Positions 47,218-54,980 of a DNA stretch of 64,000 bases are shown here, one piece after another (within the stretch, counting starts at the first letter, position 1; each line of letters starts with the position of its first letter). This DNA comes from Trueperaceae bacterium. Its GTDB lineage: Bacteria > Deinococcota > Deinococci > Deinococcales > Trueperaceae. The stretch is taken from contig DASVDQ010000026.1 of NCBI GenBank assembly GCA_036381035.1, forward strand, positions 1 to 64,000. The letters run 5' to 3'. The position numbers were made by a program, and so were the translations under genes. The notes below the pieces were generated by a model that saw only the letters and a list, made by a program, of their open reading frames with translations, made no database searches and was not told the DNA's origin.

Positions 47218-47859
47218 ATGGCCTGGCACGTAAGCGGCAAGCTCGCGGCCCTGGGGGTCGTGATCACCGCGCTCATCACCGCCTTCAGCGCCCCCCGCGA
47301 GCCCGCCGTCGCGGCGGTCGCCGAGCCCGCTCCCGTACACCTGACGCTGCAGCCCGTCGCCGCCCTGCGCGACCAGCCCGTCGACGCCGACCTCCGCTTC
47401 ACCGTCAGCGTTGGGCCCGAGCCGACGCCTCGCCTGGTGCTGCGCGCCACCGGCTACAACTCGGTGGCCGGCCAGACCGACGCGACGCCCTACGTCACGG
47501 CCACCGGCGCCAGGACGCGGTTCGGCGTCGTGGCCGTGAGCCGCGACCTGCTCGGCAGCAGCCTGCCCTACGGCTCGCTGGTGCGGCTCAGGGACCTGGG
47601 CAGCTACTACACGGGCCGGGGCGCCGGGGCGTTCCAGAAGCTCCTCGACTCGCAGACGCTCTTCATCGTCGAGGACACGATGCACTCGCGGAAGTCGCAG
47701 CAGATCGACGTCTGGTTCCCCGACTACTCGACCGCCATCAGCTGGGGCGTGCGGAAGGTCGAGGTCGAGGTCGTGCGCTACGGACGCTTCGGCCCGGAGC
47801 TGGACACCGCGCACGCCGAGGACTTCGAGGCCGTGCCACAGCTGGTCGCGCTGCGCTGA
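47218..47859 (+). CDS. 3D-domain (MltA/RlpA-like) exported protein
   Basis: A 213-residue exported protein with an N-terminal hydrophobic signal/anchor (residues 8-25). The C-terminal domain carries the three-aspartate '3D' pattern: ATGYNSVAGQTDATPYVTA, GVVAVSRDLL, YGSLVRLRDLG and IDVWFPDYSTAISWGVRKVEVEVV (read in blocks). The 3D fold is a double-psi beta-barrel found in MltA transglycosylases, RlpA and Stationary-phase survival-like hydrolases, so it may cut peptidoglycan or bind a glycan. It is divergent from the GT2-SLT gene through a structured intergenic region. Confidence 0.82.
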   Translation: MAWHVSGKLAALGVVITALITAFSAPREPAVAAVAEPAPVHLTLQPVAALRDQPVDADLRFTVSVGPEPTPRLVLRATGYNSVAGQTDATPYVTATGARTRFGVVAVSRDLLGSSLPYGSLVRLRDLGSYYTGRGAGAFQKLLDSQTLFIVEDTMHSRKSQQIDVWFPDYSTAISWGVRKVEVEVVRYGRFGPELDTAHAEDFEAVPQLVALR

Positions 47860-48009
47860 GGCCGGGGACCGGTCGTCGGCCCGCGGTTAGGCCTGGGCCC
47901 GGCTCGCCTGCCGGCGCCGCGGGCGCGGCCGGAGCCGCGCGCAGCGCCGTGTCCGCGGAACGGCTCGGCGGCTGCCGAAGGGCCCTGGCGCCCGCGCGCC
48001 CCGCCCGTA

Positions 48010-48015
48010 TAGCCT
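48010..48015 (+). promoter_or_regulatory. -10 element TAGCCT of leaderless ABC permease
   Basis: TAGCCT followed by 7 bases and the GTG at 48023. Confidence 0.5.
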
Positions 48016-48022
48016 GCCGGCA

Positions 48023-49207
48023 GTGAGAAGGCCGCTCGTCCCGTACCTCGCGCTCAAGCACGTCAGGCGCCGCCTGCTGCAGTCGTCGCTGACGGTGGCC
48101 GGCGTCGCCACCGGCGTGGCCGTGCTGATCGTCGCGCTCTCCCTGACGAACGGCTTCATCGACGAGCTGGTGACGAGCACGCTGCGCGCCACGCCGATGG
48201 TGACGCTGCAGAGCTACCTCGCCGGCGACACGCTGCCGGACGACCCGGCGGTCCGCGAGGCCATCGCGAGCAGCCCGGGCGTGACGGCCGTCGCCCCCTA
48301 CCTGGGCACCCAGGCGCTGATCGCCAGGAGGGCCAGCGCCTCCCTGGGCATCTCGGCCAGGCAGGGGTACACGCAGGTCGTCGGCATCGACCCGTCCCTG
48401 GAGAACGCGGTCCTCGACCTGCCCGTGCTCGAGGCGCAGGCGGAGGCGATCGGCACCGCGGGAGGCATCGTCCTCGGCTCCTCGCTGGCCCAGCAGCTCG
48501 GCGTCGGCGTGGGCGACGAGGTGATCCTGCGCGACATCACCGGCGCCACCGCGACCTTCACCGTCGCCGGCACCTTCAGGGTGGGCAACGAGCTGATCGA
48601 CGCCGTGACCTCGTACCTCTCGCTCGCGGCCCTCCAGGAGTACATGGGCGTGCCAGGGCGCATCAGCGGCTACCACGTAAGGGTGGCGGAGCCCACGCGG
48701 GCGCAGGCCGTGGGCCTCGACCTGGCCGCCAGGTTCTCGCTCCGGCCCATCACCTGGGAGAGCCTCTTCGCCAGCCTCATCAGCCAGCTGCGCCTGCAGA
48801 AGGCCGTGATCGGCGTGGTCGTGTTCCTCATCGTGGTCGTGGCGGCGTTCGGCATCGCGAACGTCCTGGTGCTCACGGTCGCCGAGAAGACCGAGGAGAT
48901 CGGCATCCTGCGGGCGCTCGGGGCCTCGGAGCGGCAGGTCGTCTCCGTCTTCGTGCTCGAGGGGTTCCTGCTGGGCGCGCTCGGCACGGTCCTCGGGGGG
49001 CTGCTCGGCCTGGCCGTCGCCACGTACTTCCGCGTGCAGCCCTTCCCGCTGCCCGGCGACCTCTACTTCATCACCCAGCTCCCCGTGGAGGTGCAGCCGC
49101 TCGACGTCCTCTGGGTCTGCGGCGTGTCGCTCGCCACCAGCGCGCTGGCGGGGGTCTTCCCGGCGCGCCGCGCCGCGCGCCTCGACCCGGTGAGGGTGCT
49201 GAGGTGA
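48023..49207 (+). CDS. LolC/MacB-type ABC transporter permease
   Basis: A 394-residue inner-membrane permease. Helix 1 (about 18-43, SSLTVAGVATGVAVLIVALSL) is followed by a large periplasmic MacB_PCD domain (about 45-260). Three C-terminal helices form the FtsX domain: VVVFLIVVVAAFGIANVLV, GFLLGALGTVLGGLLGLAV and LWVCGVSLATSALAGV. The EKTEEIGILRALGAS stretch between helices is the typical coupling loop to the ATPase. The C-terminus PARRAARLDPVRVLR is also canonical. No ATPase gene is adjacent; ftsE is 22 kb away. The role could be lipoprotein release or export of a small molecule. The start is GTG with the -10 hexamer 7 bases upstream. Confidence 0.88.
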   Translation: MRRPLVPYLALKHVRRRLLQSSLTVAGVATGVAVLIVALSLTNGFIDELVTSTLRATPMVTLQSYLAGDTLPDDPAVREAIASSPGVTAVAPYLGTQALIARRASASLGISARQGYTQVVGIDPSLENAVLDLPVLEAQAEAIGTAGGIVLGSSLAQQLGVGVGDEVILRDITGATATFTVAGTFRVGNELIDAVTSYLSLAALQEYMGVPGRISGYHVRVAEPTRAQAVGLDLAARFSLRPITWESLFASLISQLRLQKAVIGVVVFLIVVVAAFGIANVLVLTVAEKTEEIGILRALGASERQVVSVFVLEGFLLGALGTVLGGLLGLAVATYFRVQPFPLPGDLYFITQLPVEVQPLDVLWVCGVSLATSALAGVFPARRAARLDPVRVLR

Positions 49208-49229
49208 GCCTCCGACGCGAACCCGCGAG

Positions 49230-49835
49230 GTGGCTCGGGTGAGCCGCCGACGCGGTGGGCGTTCGGCCCGGCGGCGGGCGGGAAGCGGGGCCGGTGAGGG
49301 CGCAGCGCGGGAGGACGCCCGGCGTCCGGCCTCGCGCGAGCGGGCCTGGGAGTACCTGCTGAACCTCCTCACGCGCCAGGACTACACGGTGGCGGAGCTG
49401 CGCGCGAAGCTGGCGCGGCGCGGCGTCGAGGAGGGGCTCGCCGTGGAGCTGCTGGCGCGGCTGGTGGAGCTGCGGCTCGTCGACGACGCGTCCTACGCCG
49501 AGCGCTACGTCTCGAACCGGCGCCTCTCGCACGGCCGGCTGGCCCTGCGGCGCGAGCTGGTCAGGCGCGGCGTCGACGAGCAGGTGGCCGCGCCGCACCT
49601 GGGCGCGCTCGACCCTGACCAGCAGGCGGCGGCCGCGACGGCGCTGCTGCGCAAGCTCGCCTGGCGCTACCGGCCCGCGGAGCCGGACGAGGGCGAGGGC
49701 GAGGAGGACGAGCACGCCAGGTTCGTGCGGCTGAAGCGCGCCGAGGCGCGCGCCCGGGCGTTCCTGGCGCGCCGCGGGTTCGACCCGGAGGCCACCCAGT
49801 CCGCCATCGAGGCCGTGGGCTGGTTCGAGACGTAG
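49230..49835 (+). CDS. recX: Regulatory protein RecX
   Basis: A 201-residue protein that inhibits RecA. After a basic, disordered N-terminus (about 38 residues) there are three RecX three-helix repeats: AWEYLLNLLTRQDYTVAELRAKLARRG, LVDDASYAERYVSNRR and the C-terminal RAEARARAFLARRGFD. An acidic insert DEGEGEEDEH sits near residue 153. GTG at 49230 or at 49239 could be the start. It follows the ABC permease by 22 bases, so it may share its transcript. recA itself is not in the window. Confidence 0.88.
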   Translation: MARVSRRRGGRSARRRAGSGAGEGAAREDARRPASRERAWEYLLNLLTRQDYTVAELRAKLARRGVEEGLAVELLARLVELRLVDDASYAERYVSNRRLSHGRLALRRELVRRGVDEQVAAPHLGALDPDQQAAAATALLRKLAWRYRPAEPDEGEGEEDEHARFVRLKRAEARARAFLARRGFDPEATQSAIEAVGWFET

Positions 49836-49963
49836 CGGGCCGTGGCGCCGTCCGCCCGGCGACGCGCTCGCGGCCGGCACCGCGCGGCTCGGCACGGGGG
49901 CGTCGCGGACCGGCACCTGCGGACGGCGCCGGTGCCGCCGAGGTTGCCTGGCGGCCGCGCGGC

Positions 49964-49975
49964 CTAGTAAACTAG
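49964..49975 (+). promoter_or_regulatory. tRNA-Pro promoter region
   Basis: CTAGT-AA-ACTAG is an inverted repeat that includes a TAAACT hexamer (49968-49973), 12 bases before the mature tRNA 5' end. This fits a -10 element for the tRNA gene. Confidence 0.45.
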
Positions 49976-49985
49976 CTATTCGCGT

Positions 49986-50062
<77 letters not shown>

Positions 50063-50066
50063 GATC

Positions 50067-50095
50067 GGCGGAGCCTTGCGGCTCCGCCGCTTCTC
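50067..50095 (+). terminator. Terminator of tRNA-Pro
   Basis: A perfect 9-base-pair stem GGCGGAGCC / GGCTCCGCC with loop TTGC, followed by GCTTCTCT. It is immediately downstream of the tRNA. Confidence 0.7.
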
Positions 50096-50155
50096 TCGTG
50101 TGCGGCAGCAGGCCCGCGGCCTCTTCCCCGTCCCGGGTCGAGACCCCGGCCGGCC

Positions 50156-50587
50156 TCACCCAGCGATGATCGCGACCGTGCAGCGCGAGACGCAGACGAG
50201 CTTGCCCTCGCCGTTCCTCAGCTCCACGTGCCAGACGTGCGTCCGCCGCCCGCGGTGCAGCGGCGTGCCCACGGCGTGGAGGGTGCCGCTCGACACCTGC
50301 CTGACGTGGTTCGCGTTGATCTCCAGGCCCACCGCCCGCTCGCCGGGAGCGAGGCCCTGGCTGGCGCCGACGCTGGCCACCGTCTCGGCGAGAGCGACGG
50401 AGGCGCCGCCGTGGAGGATCCCGTGCGGCTGGTGGTGGGCCGGCGTCACCGGCATCGTGGCCTCGACCCTCTCCGGTTCGGCCCGCGTGACCACGATGCC
50501 CAGCGTCTCGAGGAGCGTGCCCGGCACGGTCCCCAGGTAGCGAGGCTCCCCCGCGGCGGCGGAGCCCTTGCCCGCTTCTGTCGGCAT
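50156..50587 (-). CDS. PaaI-family hotdog thioesterase
   Basis: A 143-residue hotdog-fold acyl-CoA thioesterase. The family motif [18 protein letters not shown] lies in the middle, including the HGG loop and the catalytic glutamate of [33 protein letters not shown] matches the second half (in short blocks). It likely hydrolyses aromatic or fatty acyl-CoA. ATG at 50587 is favoured over the TTG two codons earlier because a TATCCT hexamer ends 5 bases before the ATG. Only 17 bases separate it from the divergent VUT gene. Confidence 0.9.
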   Translation of the reverse strand: MPTEAGKGSAAAGEPRYLGTVPGTLLETLGIVVTRAEPERVEATMPVTPAHHQPHGILHGGASVALAETVASVGASQGLAPGERAVGLEINANHVRQVSSGTLHAVGTPLHRGRRTHVWHVELRNGEGKLVCVSRCTVAIIAG

Positions 50588-50592
50588 GGTCA

Positions 50593-50598
50593 AGGATA
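50593..50598 (-). promoter_or_regulatory. -10 element TATCCT before the PaaI gene
   Basis: Minus-strand TATCCT followed by 5 bases and ATG at 50587. It fills most of the 17-base gap between two divergent genes. Confidence 0.45.
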
Positions 50599-50604
50599 GC
50601 TGAC

Positions 50605-51627
50605 GTGCTTGGTGACGACGCGACGCAAGCTCCGCGCGGAGTAGTACGCGCCCCCTCCCCCGCCGGGCGCCTCAGGCCCGGGGCCGCCACCCTGCTGGTG
50701 GTCACGTCCGCGGTGGCCGGCGTGGGCCCGGCCGTCCTCTACTGGCTCGCCGGCTTCGGCCAGGAGCCGCCGGACCGCCTGCCGCTGGCCGCCGTGCCGC
50801 TCCTCGGCGCGGTGCTCAGCGGACCGCTCACCGACCTCACGGCGGGCCTGCGGCGGCGGGTCGCCCTCGCCTGGCTGGCGGCGGCGCTGGCCGTCGGCCT
50901 CGGCGCGGCGTCGGCGACGCTGGCGCTGCCGGCCGCGGGCGCCTTCTACCTGCTCTGCCCGGCGACGGCCGTGCTGCTGGCCGCCGCCCTGAGGGAGGCG
51001 AGGCCGCTGGGGCTGGCCCCGGCCGTCGTCGTCTACGTCGCCTGCACGCTGCTCGCGAACTTCACCTTCGACAGCTTCCTGCCCCTGGGCGGGTTCTTCC
51101 TCGTCAACGTCGGCACGCTGTTCTTCGGCATCACCTTCACCCAGCGCGACCGCGTCCACCGCTTCGGGCGCCCGACCGTCTACCGGATGATCCTGCTCGC
51201 CGCCGTCAGCAACGTGGCGCTGGCCGCCTCGCTGGGCACGCCGCTGCGCTACGTCGGCGTGAGCTTCCTCAGCATCGTCATGGCCGAGACCGCGGACACC
51301 GAGGTGTTCCACCGCCTGCGCGGGCGCCGCTGGGTGACGCGCGTGGCCAGCTCGAACGCGATCAGCGCGCCCCTCGACACGATCGTGTTCACGCTGCTGG
51401 CGTTCTGGGGCGAGACCTTCGCGACGCCGCTGTGGCTGACGCAGGTGATCGTCACCGACGTGCTCGTGAAGTACGCCAGCGGCCTGCTGGCCGCGCTGGG
51501 CGTGATCGCGCTGGTGCGTTCGGCCCTGCCGTCCGGGCCGGGGGCTCCGCCCGCTCCGCCGCCGGGCGGGCCCGCCGCACCGCTGAGCCCGCGCGGCGCG
51601 GCCGGCGGGAGCGTCGGTCCGGCGTGA
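50605..51627 (+). CDS. VUT-family (YhhQ/queuosine-precursor type) membrane transporter
   Basis: A 340-residue membrane protein. The C-terminal two thirds match the VUT family: NFTFDSFLPLGGFF, GTLFFGITFTQRDRVHRFGRPTVYRMI, VMAETADTEVFHRL and SSNAISAPLDTIVFTLLAF (in short blocks). YhhQ in this family imports queuosine precursors; since tgt is in the window this role is plausible, but vitamin uptake is possible. The N-terminal 150 residues are additional hydrophobic helices not seen in YhhQ. The C-terminal tail is Pro/Gly-rich. The start is GTG at 50605; its stop overlaps the MaoC gene (GTGA). Confidence 0.82.
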   Translation: MLGDDATQAPRGVVRAPSPAGRLRPGAATLLVVTSAVAGVGPAVLYWLAGFGQEPPDRLPLAAVPLLGAVLSGPLTDLTAGLRRRVALAWLAAALAVGLGAASATLALPAAGAFYLLCPATAVLLAAALREARPLGLAPAVVVYVACTLLANFTFDSFLPLGGFFLVNVGTLFFGITFTQRDRVHRFGRPTVYRMILLAAVSNVALAASLGTPLRYVGVSFLSIVMAETADTEVFHRLRGRRWVTRVASSNAISAPLDTIVFTLLAFWGETFATPLWLTQVIVTDVLVKYASGLLAALGVIALVRSALPSGPGAPPAPPPGGPAAPLSPRGAAGGSVGPA

Positions 51628-52079
51628 GCGCGGCCACGCTCGACTTCCTCAGGGAGCTCGAGGGCCGCGAGCTCGGCCCCAGCCGGCCGGTCGTCGTCTC
51701 GCAGGAGCGCATCGACGCCTTCGCCGACTGCACCCTCGACCGCCAGTGGATCCACGTCGACCGCGAGCGCGCGGCGCGCGGGCCCTTCGGCGGCACCGTC
51801 GCTCACGGCTACCTCACCCTCTCGCTGCTCGTGCACCTCTGCACCGACCTGGGGCTCTTCCCGCCCGGCGTCACGGTGATCAACTACGGGATCGACAGGC
51901 TGCGCTTCCCCGCCCCGCTGCCCTCCGGCTCCGCCGTGAGGCTGAGGGCGAGGTTGACCGAGCTGACCCCCAAGGGCGAGGGTCGCCTGCTGGCGAGGCT
52001 CGCCTGCGAGGTGCGCGCCGACGGCGCCGACGCGCCCGCGCTGGTCGCCGACGTCCTCTACCTCTACGCGGCGGGCTGA
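51624..52079 (+). CDS. MaoC-family dehydratase (R-specific enoyl-CoA hydratase-like)
   Basis: A 151-residue single-hotdog hydratase. The catalytic Asp-His pair is in ADCTLDRQWIHVDRERA (about 32-48), and the family block FGGTVAHGYLTLSLL follows. It likely hydrates enoyl-CoA. The GTG overlaps the VUT stop by four bases, fixing the start and indicating coupling. The pairing with a transporter is unexplained. Confidence 0.9.
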   Translation: MSAATLDFLRELEGRELGPSRPVVVSQERIDAFADCTLDRQWIHVDRERAARGPFGGTVAHGYLTLSLLVHLCTDLGLFPPGVTVINYGIDRLRFPAPLPSGSAVRLRARLTELTPKGEGRLLARLACEVRADGADAPALVADVLYLYAAG

Positions 52080-52144
52080 CCCCGTGCGGCGACGCGGTCG
52101 GTGCCGAGCGGTGACCTCGCCGGCGCGACGCCCCGCCGGCCGGG

Positions 52145-53527
52145 CTACGTGGCCGACCGGGCCGCGGAGGCGCGTCCCGCGAGCAGCCCCTCCTCGACCT
52201 GCTTGGCCAGGCCGAGGGCCAGCTCCTCCTCGCCGGGGCGGGTCGCGATCATCAGGCCGACCGAGAGCCCCCCGCCCGTGCGCCCGCACGGCACGCTGGC
52301 CGCGGGGCAGCCGAGCACGTTGAACGGCGCCGTGTTGCGCAGCAGCAGGGCGTTGAAGCGGAAGTAGGCGGCGTCCTCCTCCAGGTCGGCGACGCGCGGC
52401 GGCAGGATCGGGAGCGTCGGCGCCACGACGGCGTCGACCCCCGCCAGGCTCGGCCAGAAGGCGCGCCGCAGCGACTCGCGGGCCAGGCTGAGCCGGACGT
52501 AGTCGGTCGCCGGACGTCCGGCGTGCTCCATGACGCGTCGCACGACCCGCGGGTCCATCTCCTCGCCGCGCTCGGTCAGCTCCCTCTCGTAGAGCGCCAG
52601 CGCCTCGTGGCTCGCGAAGCTCCCGTAGCGTCGGTACAGCTCCGGCGCCTCGGCGAGCGCCGGCACCGGCGCCGACCGCACCTCGTGCCCCAGCGCCTCG
52701 AGGAGCTCCAGGGCGGCGCCGAACGCCGCCTCGACCTCCGGTTCGAGGTCGTCCTGCAGGAGCGTCGTGGGGGCAAGCAGCGTGAGCCGCTCCCGGGGCG
52801 GGCGCAGCGGGGCGTGGCGCTGGGCGGTCATGGCCGTGAAGAGCGTCCAGGCGTCGTCGCAGGTGCGCCCCAGCGGGCCGAGCGTGTCGAGGGTCGTCGA
52901 CAGCGGCGCGCAGCCGGCAGTGGGCACCAGGCCGTCGGTCGTCTTGAGCCCGACGACCCCGTTCACGGACGCCGGTATGCGCACGCTGCCGCCGGTGTCG
53001 GAGCCCACTCCCACCGTGGCGAGGCCGGCGGCGACGGCCACGCCGGTGCCGGAGGACGAGCCGCCAGGCACCCTCGTCTCGTCGAGGGCGCAGGGGGGAG
53101 TGCCGAAGTGCGGGTTGATGCCCACGCCCGAGTAGGCCAGCTCGGTCATGTTCGTGCGGCCGAGGAAGACGGCGCCGGCGGCGTCGAGCCGGGCCAGCAC
53201 GGGCGCGTCCTCGCCGGCAGGCGGGCGCCCGGCGAGCACCCGCGAGCCCGCGGCGGTGACCTCGCCGGCCATGTCGAGGTTGTCCTTGACGGCGACTGGC
53301 ACCCCCTGCAGCGGCCCGAGGTCGACGCCCGCGGCGAAGAGCCGCGCGGCGTGCTCGGCCTGCCTCAGCGCCCGCTCCGCCGTGACGCGCCGGTAGACGA
53401 GCCGCCCGTGGGGGTGAGCGGCGACGCGGTCCAGGAAGGCGCGCGTCACCTCCACGGGGTCGAGGCTCCCCGACCGGTAGGCGGCGCCCAACTCCGCCAC
53501 GCTCGCGCGGACGGGGTCATGGGGCAT
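52145..53527 (-). CDS. Amidase-signature family enzyme
   Basis: A 460-residue amidase of the AS superfamily (AtzF/GatA-like hydrolases). The catalytic triad is visible as K81 (VAVKDN), a cis-serine in GGSSSGT (155-161) and nucleophile S181 (SDTGGSVRIPA). TNMTELAYSGVG and the C-terminal APFNVLGCPAASVP are typical. GatB and GatC are not nearby, so a free amidase is more likely than the tRNA amidotransferase. The substrate is unknown. The ATG has TATCGT 6 bases upstream. Confidence 0.9.
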   Translation of the reverse strand: MPHDPVRASVAELGAAYRSGSLDPVEVTRAFLDRVAAHPHGRLVYRRVTAERALRQAEHAARLFAAGVDLGPLQGVPVAVKDNLDMAGEVTAAGSRVLAGRPPAGEDAPVLARLDAAGAVFLGRTNMTELAYSGVGINPHFGTPPCALDETRVPGGSSSGTGVAVAAGLATVGVGSDTGGSVRIPASVNGVVGLKTTDGLVPTAGCAPLSTTLDTLGPLGRTCDDAWTLFTAMTAQRHAPLRPPRERLTLLAPTTLLQDDLEPEVEAAFGAALELLEALGHEVRSAPVPALAEAPELYRRYGSFASHEALALYERELTERGEEMDPRVVRRVMEHAGRPATDYVRLSLARESLRRAFWPSLAGVDAVVAPTLPILPPRVADLEEDAAYFRFNALLLRNTAPFNVLGCPAASVPCGRTGGGLSVGLMIATRPGEEELALGLAKQVEEGLLAGRASAARSAT

Positions 53528-53533
53528 GTCGGC

Positions 53534-53571
53534 ACGATAACCCGCGGGCCCCGAGCGGCAGGCGCTAGACT
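53534..53571. promoter_or_regulatory. Divergent leaderless -10 pair: amidase and small coiled-coil protein
   Basis: Minus-strand TATCGT (53534-53539) is 6 bases from the amidase ATG and plus-strand TAGACT (53566-53571) is 6 bases from the ATG at 53578. The whole divergent gap is only 50 bases. Confidence 0.6.
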
Positions 53572-53577
53572 CCTGGC

Positions 53578-53874
53578 ATGCAGAGGACCCGCGCGGAGCT
53601 CGAGGCCATGAGCCACGAGGAGCTGGTCAACCGCGTACTCGAGCTGCAGGACATGCTGCGGGAGGGCCTGGCCGTGCGCGACTCCCTCCACGCCGTCCTC
53701 AACACGGTGCTGAACGCCAAGGCGGAGGAGGTCGCCCGCTACGCCGACGCCCCCGACGCCACGCTGGACCCGGAGGAGCTGGAGCTGAAGAGGGCCTGGG
53801 CGGCGGCGCGCCACGCGGTGTCGAACCCGCTGGGCGCCGCGCGCAAGCGCGCCCAGGCCGGCGCGGCGTTCTGA
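53578..53874 (+). CDS. Small coiled-coil protein of unknown function
   Basis: A 98-residue soluble, helix-rich protein. Heptad-like hydrophobic spacing runs through LEAMSHEELVNRVLELQDML and continues to VLNTVLNAKAEEVARYA. I do not recognise the family. The start codon is well supported by TAGACT 6 bases upstream and the composition is clearly protein-like. It stands alone, so no role can be inferred from context. Confidence 0.7.
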   Translation: MQRTRAELEAMSHEELVNRVLELQDMLREGLAVRDSLHAVLNTVLNAKAEEVARYADAPDATLDPEELELKRAWAAARHAVSNPLGAARKRAQAGAAF

Positions 53875-53962
53875 AGGGGGTCGGGCCGCCGGCGCCGCGG
53901 GGCCGGTCCTCGCGCGCCGCAGTCCGCTTACCTTCGGGCCTCGGCGTGCCTGACGGACGCCC

Positions 53963-54469
53963 TCAGTCGACCCAGGCGACCGCGGCGGCCTCCTCGCCCA
54001 GCTCCCTCGCCAGGGCCTCGAGCAGCGTCCTCGTGCCACGCTCGCGCATCTCCACGCCGTCCCCGCCCGCGAAGAACGTCACGGCCTCGTGGTGGGTGAG
54101 CAGCGTGCCGTCGCCGTCCGGCTCGAACGTGACCGTGACTAGCGAGACCGAGAACGGCACCCCGTCGTTGGACATCGAGTAGGCCGCCGTCAGGCGCCGG
54201 CCCTCCGCGATGGCGAAGTAGCGGGTCTCGTTCGCGATCACGCCGAGCGGGACGGGAGCGTCCACGACCCTGAAGCTGACGTGCTCGCGGCCGCCGACGC
54301 GGAAGTCGAGGCCGTAGTCGATGACCTCGAACCCCTCGCCCTCGGCGAACCAGCGCCGCTTGACCTGCGGGTCCGCGTAGGCCCGCCACACGGCGTCGAC
54401 GCCCGAGCGGTAGCGCCGCGTGATCGTGAAGCTGTCGTGTACTACCTCCGGACTGACCTGCGTGGTCAT
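53963..54469 (-). CDS. AHSA1/SRPBCC-domain protein
   Basis: A 168-residue START/Bet-v1-like protein of the AHSA1 group. The pattern SFTITRRYRSGVDAVWRAYADP, KRRWFAEGEGF, DFRVGGREHVSF and DGTLLTHHEAVTFF (in blocks) is typical. The domain binds a hydrophobic ligand or acts as a co-regulator. It lies 45 bases downstream of an ArsR-type repressor gene on the same strand; this pairing is very common, and the repressor usually controls the pair. Confidence 0.92.
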   Translation of the reverse strand: MTTQVSPEVVHDSFTITRRYRSGVDAVWRAYADPQVKRRWFAEGEGFEVIDYGLDFRVGGREHVSFRVVDAPVPLGVIANETRYFAIAEGRRLTAAYSMSNDGVPFSVSLVTVTFEPDGDGTLLTHHEAVTFFAGGDGVEMRERGTRTLLEALARELGEEAAAVAWVD

Positions 54470-54514
54470 GCGCCACCTCCTCGGGCGGCAGCGCGGCGCG
54501 CGCCGGCGCCTCGC

Positions 54515-54853
54515 TCAGCCGCCCTCCTCCTCGTCGGCCTCGCCCAGCACCCGCGCCAGGCGGTCGAGCCTGCGCTCCTGCTCCCGGCGACGCGCGTCGA
54601 TCCACGCCCTGGCGACGCCGAGCCCCTCCTGGTCGAGCCGGCAGACGCGAACGCGCCCCTCCTTGCTCGTCCTGACGAGGCGCGCCTCCTCGAGCACCCG
54701 CAGGTGCTGGAGCACGGCCGCCACGGTCACGCCGAGCGGCTCGGCCAGCGACGACGCCGAGGCCGGCCCGCGGCTCAGGCGCTCGACGATCGCCCGCCTC
54801 GTGCCGTCCCCGAGGGCCTCGAAGACCGTGTCGGGAGCGGGAAGCTGAAGCAC
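54515..54853 (-). CDS. ArsR-family winged-helix regulator
   Basis: A 112-residue dimeric DNA-binding protein. DTVFEALGDGTRRAIVERLSRGPASASSLAEPLGVTVAAVLQHLRVLEEARLV spans the winged-helix (read in short blocks). No metal-binding cysteine pair (CxC) is present; a single Cys is in VRVCRLD, so it belongs to the AHSA1-linked, non-metal group. GTG at 54853 is chosen over upstream TTG because a full promoter (TTGACT, 17 bases, CATAGT) puts the transcript start right at the GTG. It is probably the autoregulator of the pair with the AHSA1 gene. Confidence 0.9.
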   Translation of the reverse strand: MLQLPAPDTVFEALGDGTRRAIVERLSRGPASASSLAEPLGVTVAAVLQHLRVLEEARLVRTSKEGRVRVCRLDQEGLGVARAWIDARRREQERRLDRLARVLGEADEEEGG

Positions 54854-54860
54854 GGACTTA

Positions 54861-54889
54861 ACTATGGCCCGGCCGCGCGCGAAAGTCAA
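54861..54889 (-). promoter_or_regulatory. Complete promoter of the ArsR-AHSA1 pair
   Basis: Minus-strand TTGACT (54884-54889), 17-base spacer, CATAGT (54861-54866), then 7 bases to the GTG at 54853. It is the best complete -35/-10 pair associated with a gene in the window and is leaderless. Confidence 0.65.
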
Positions 54890-54980
54890 GTGACCGCTTA
54901 AGTGTCAGGCGGGCGCGGTCCGGCGCCAGGGCCCGCGCGGCAGGAGCCAGGGCGCGCGGTCCGGCGCCAGGGTCCGCGCC

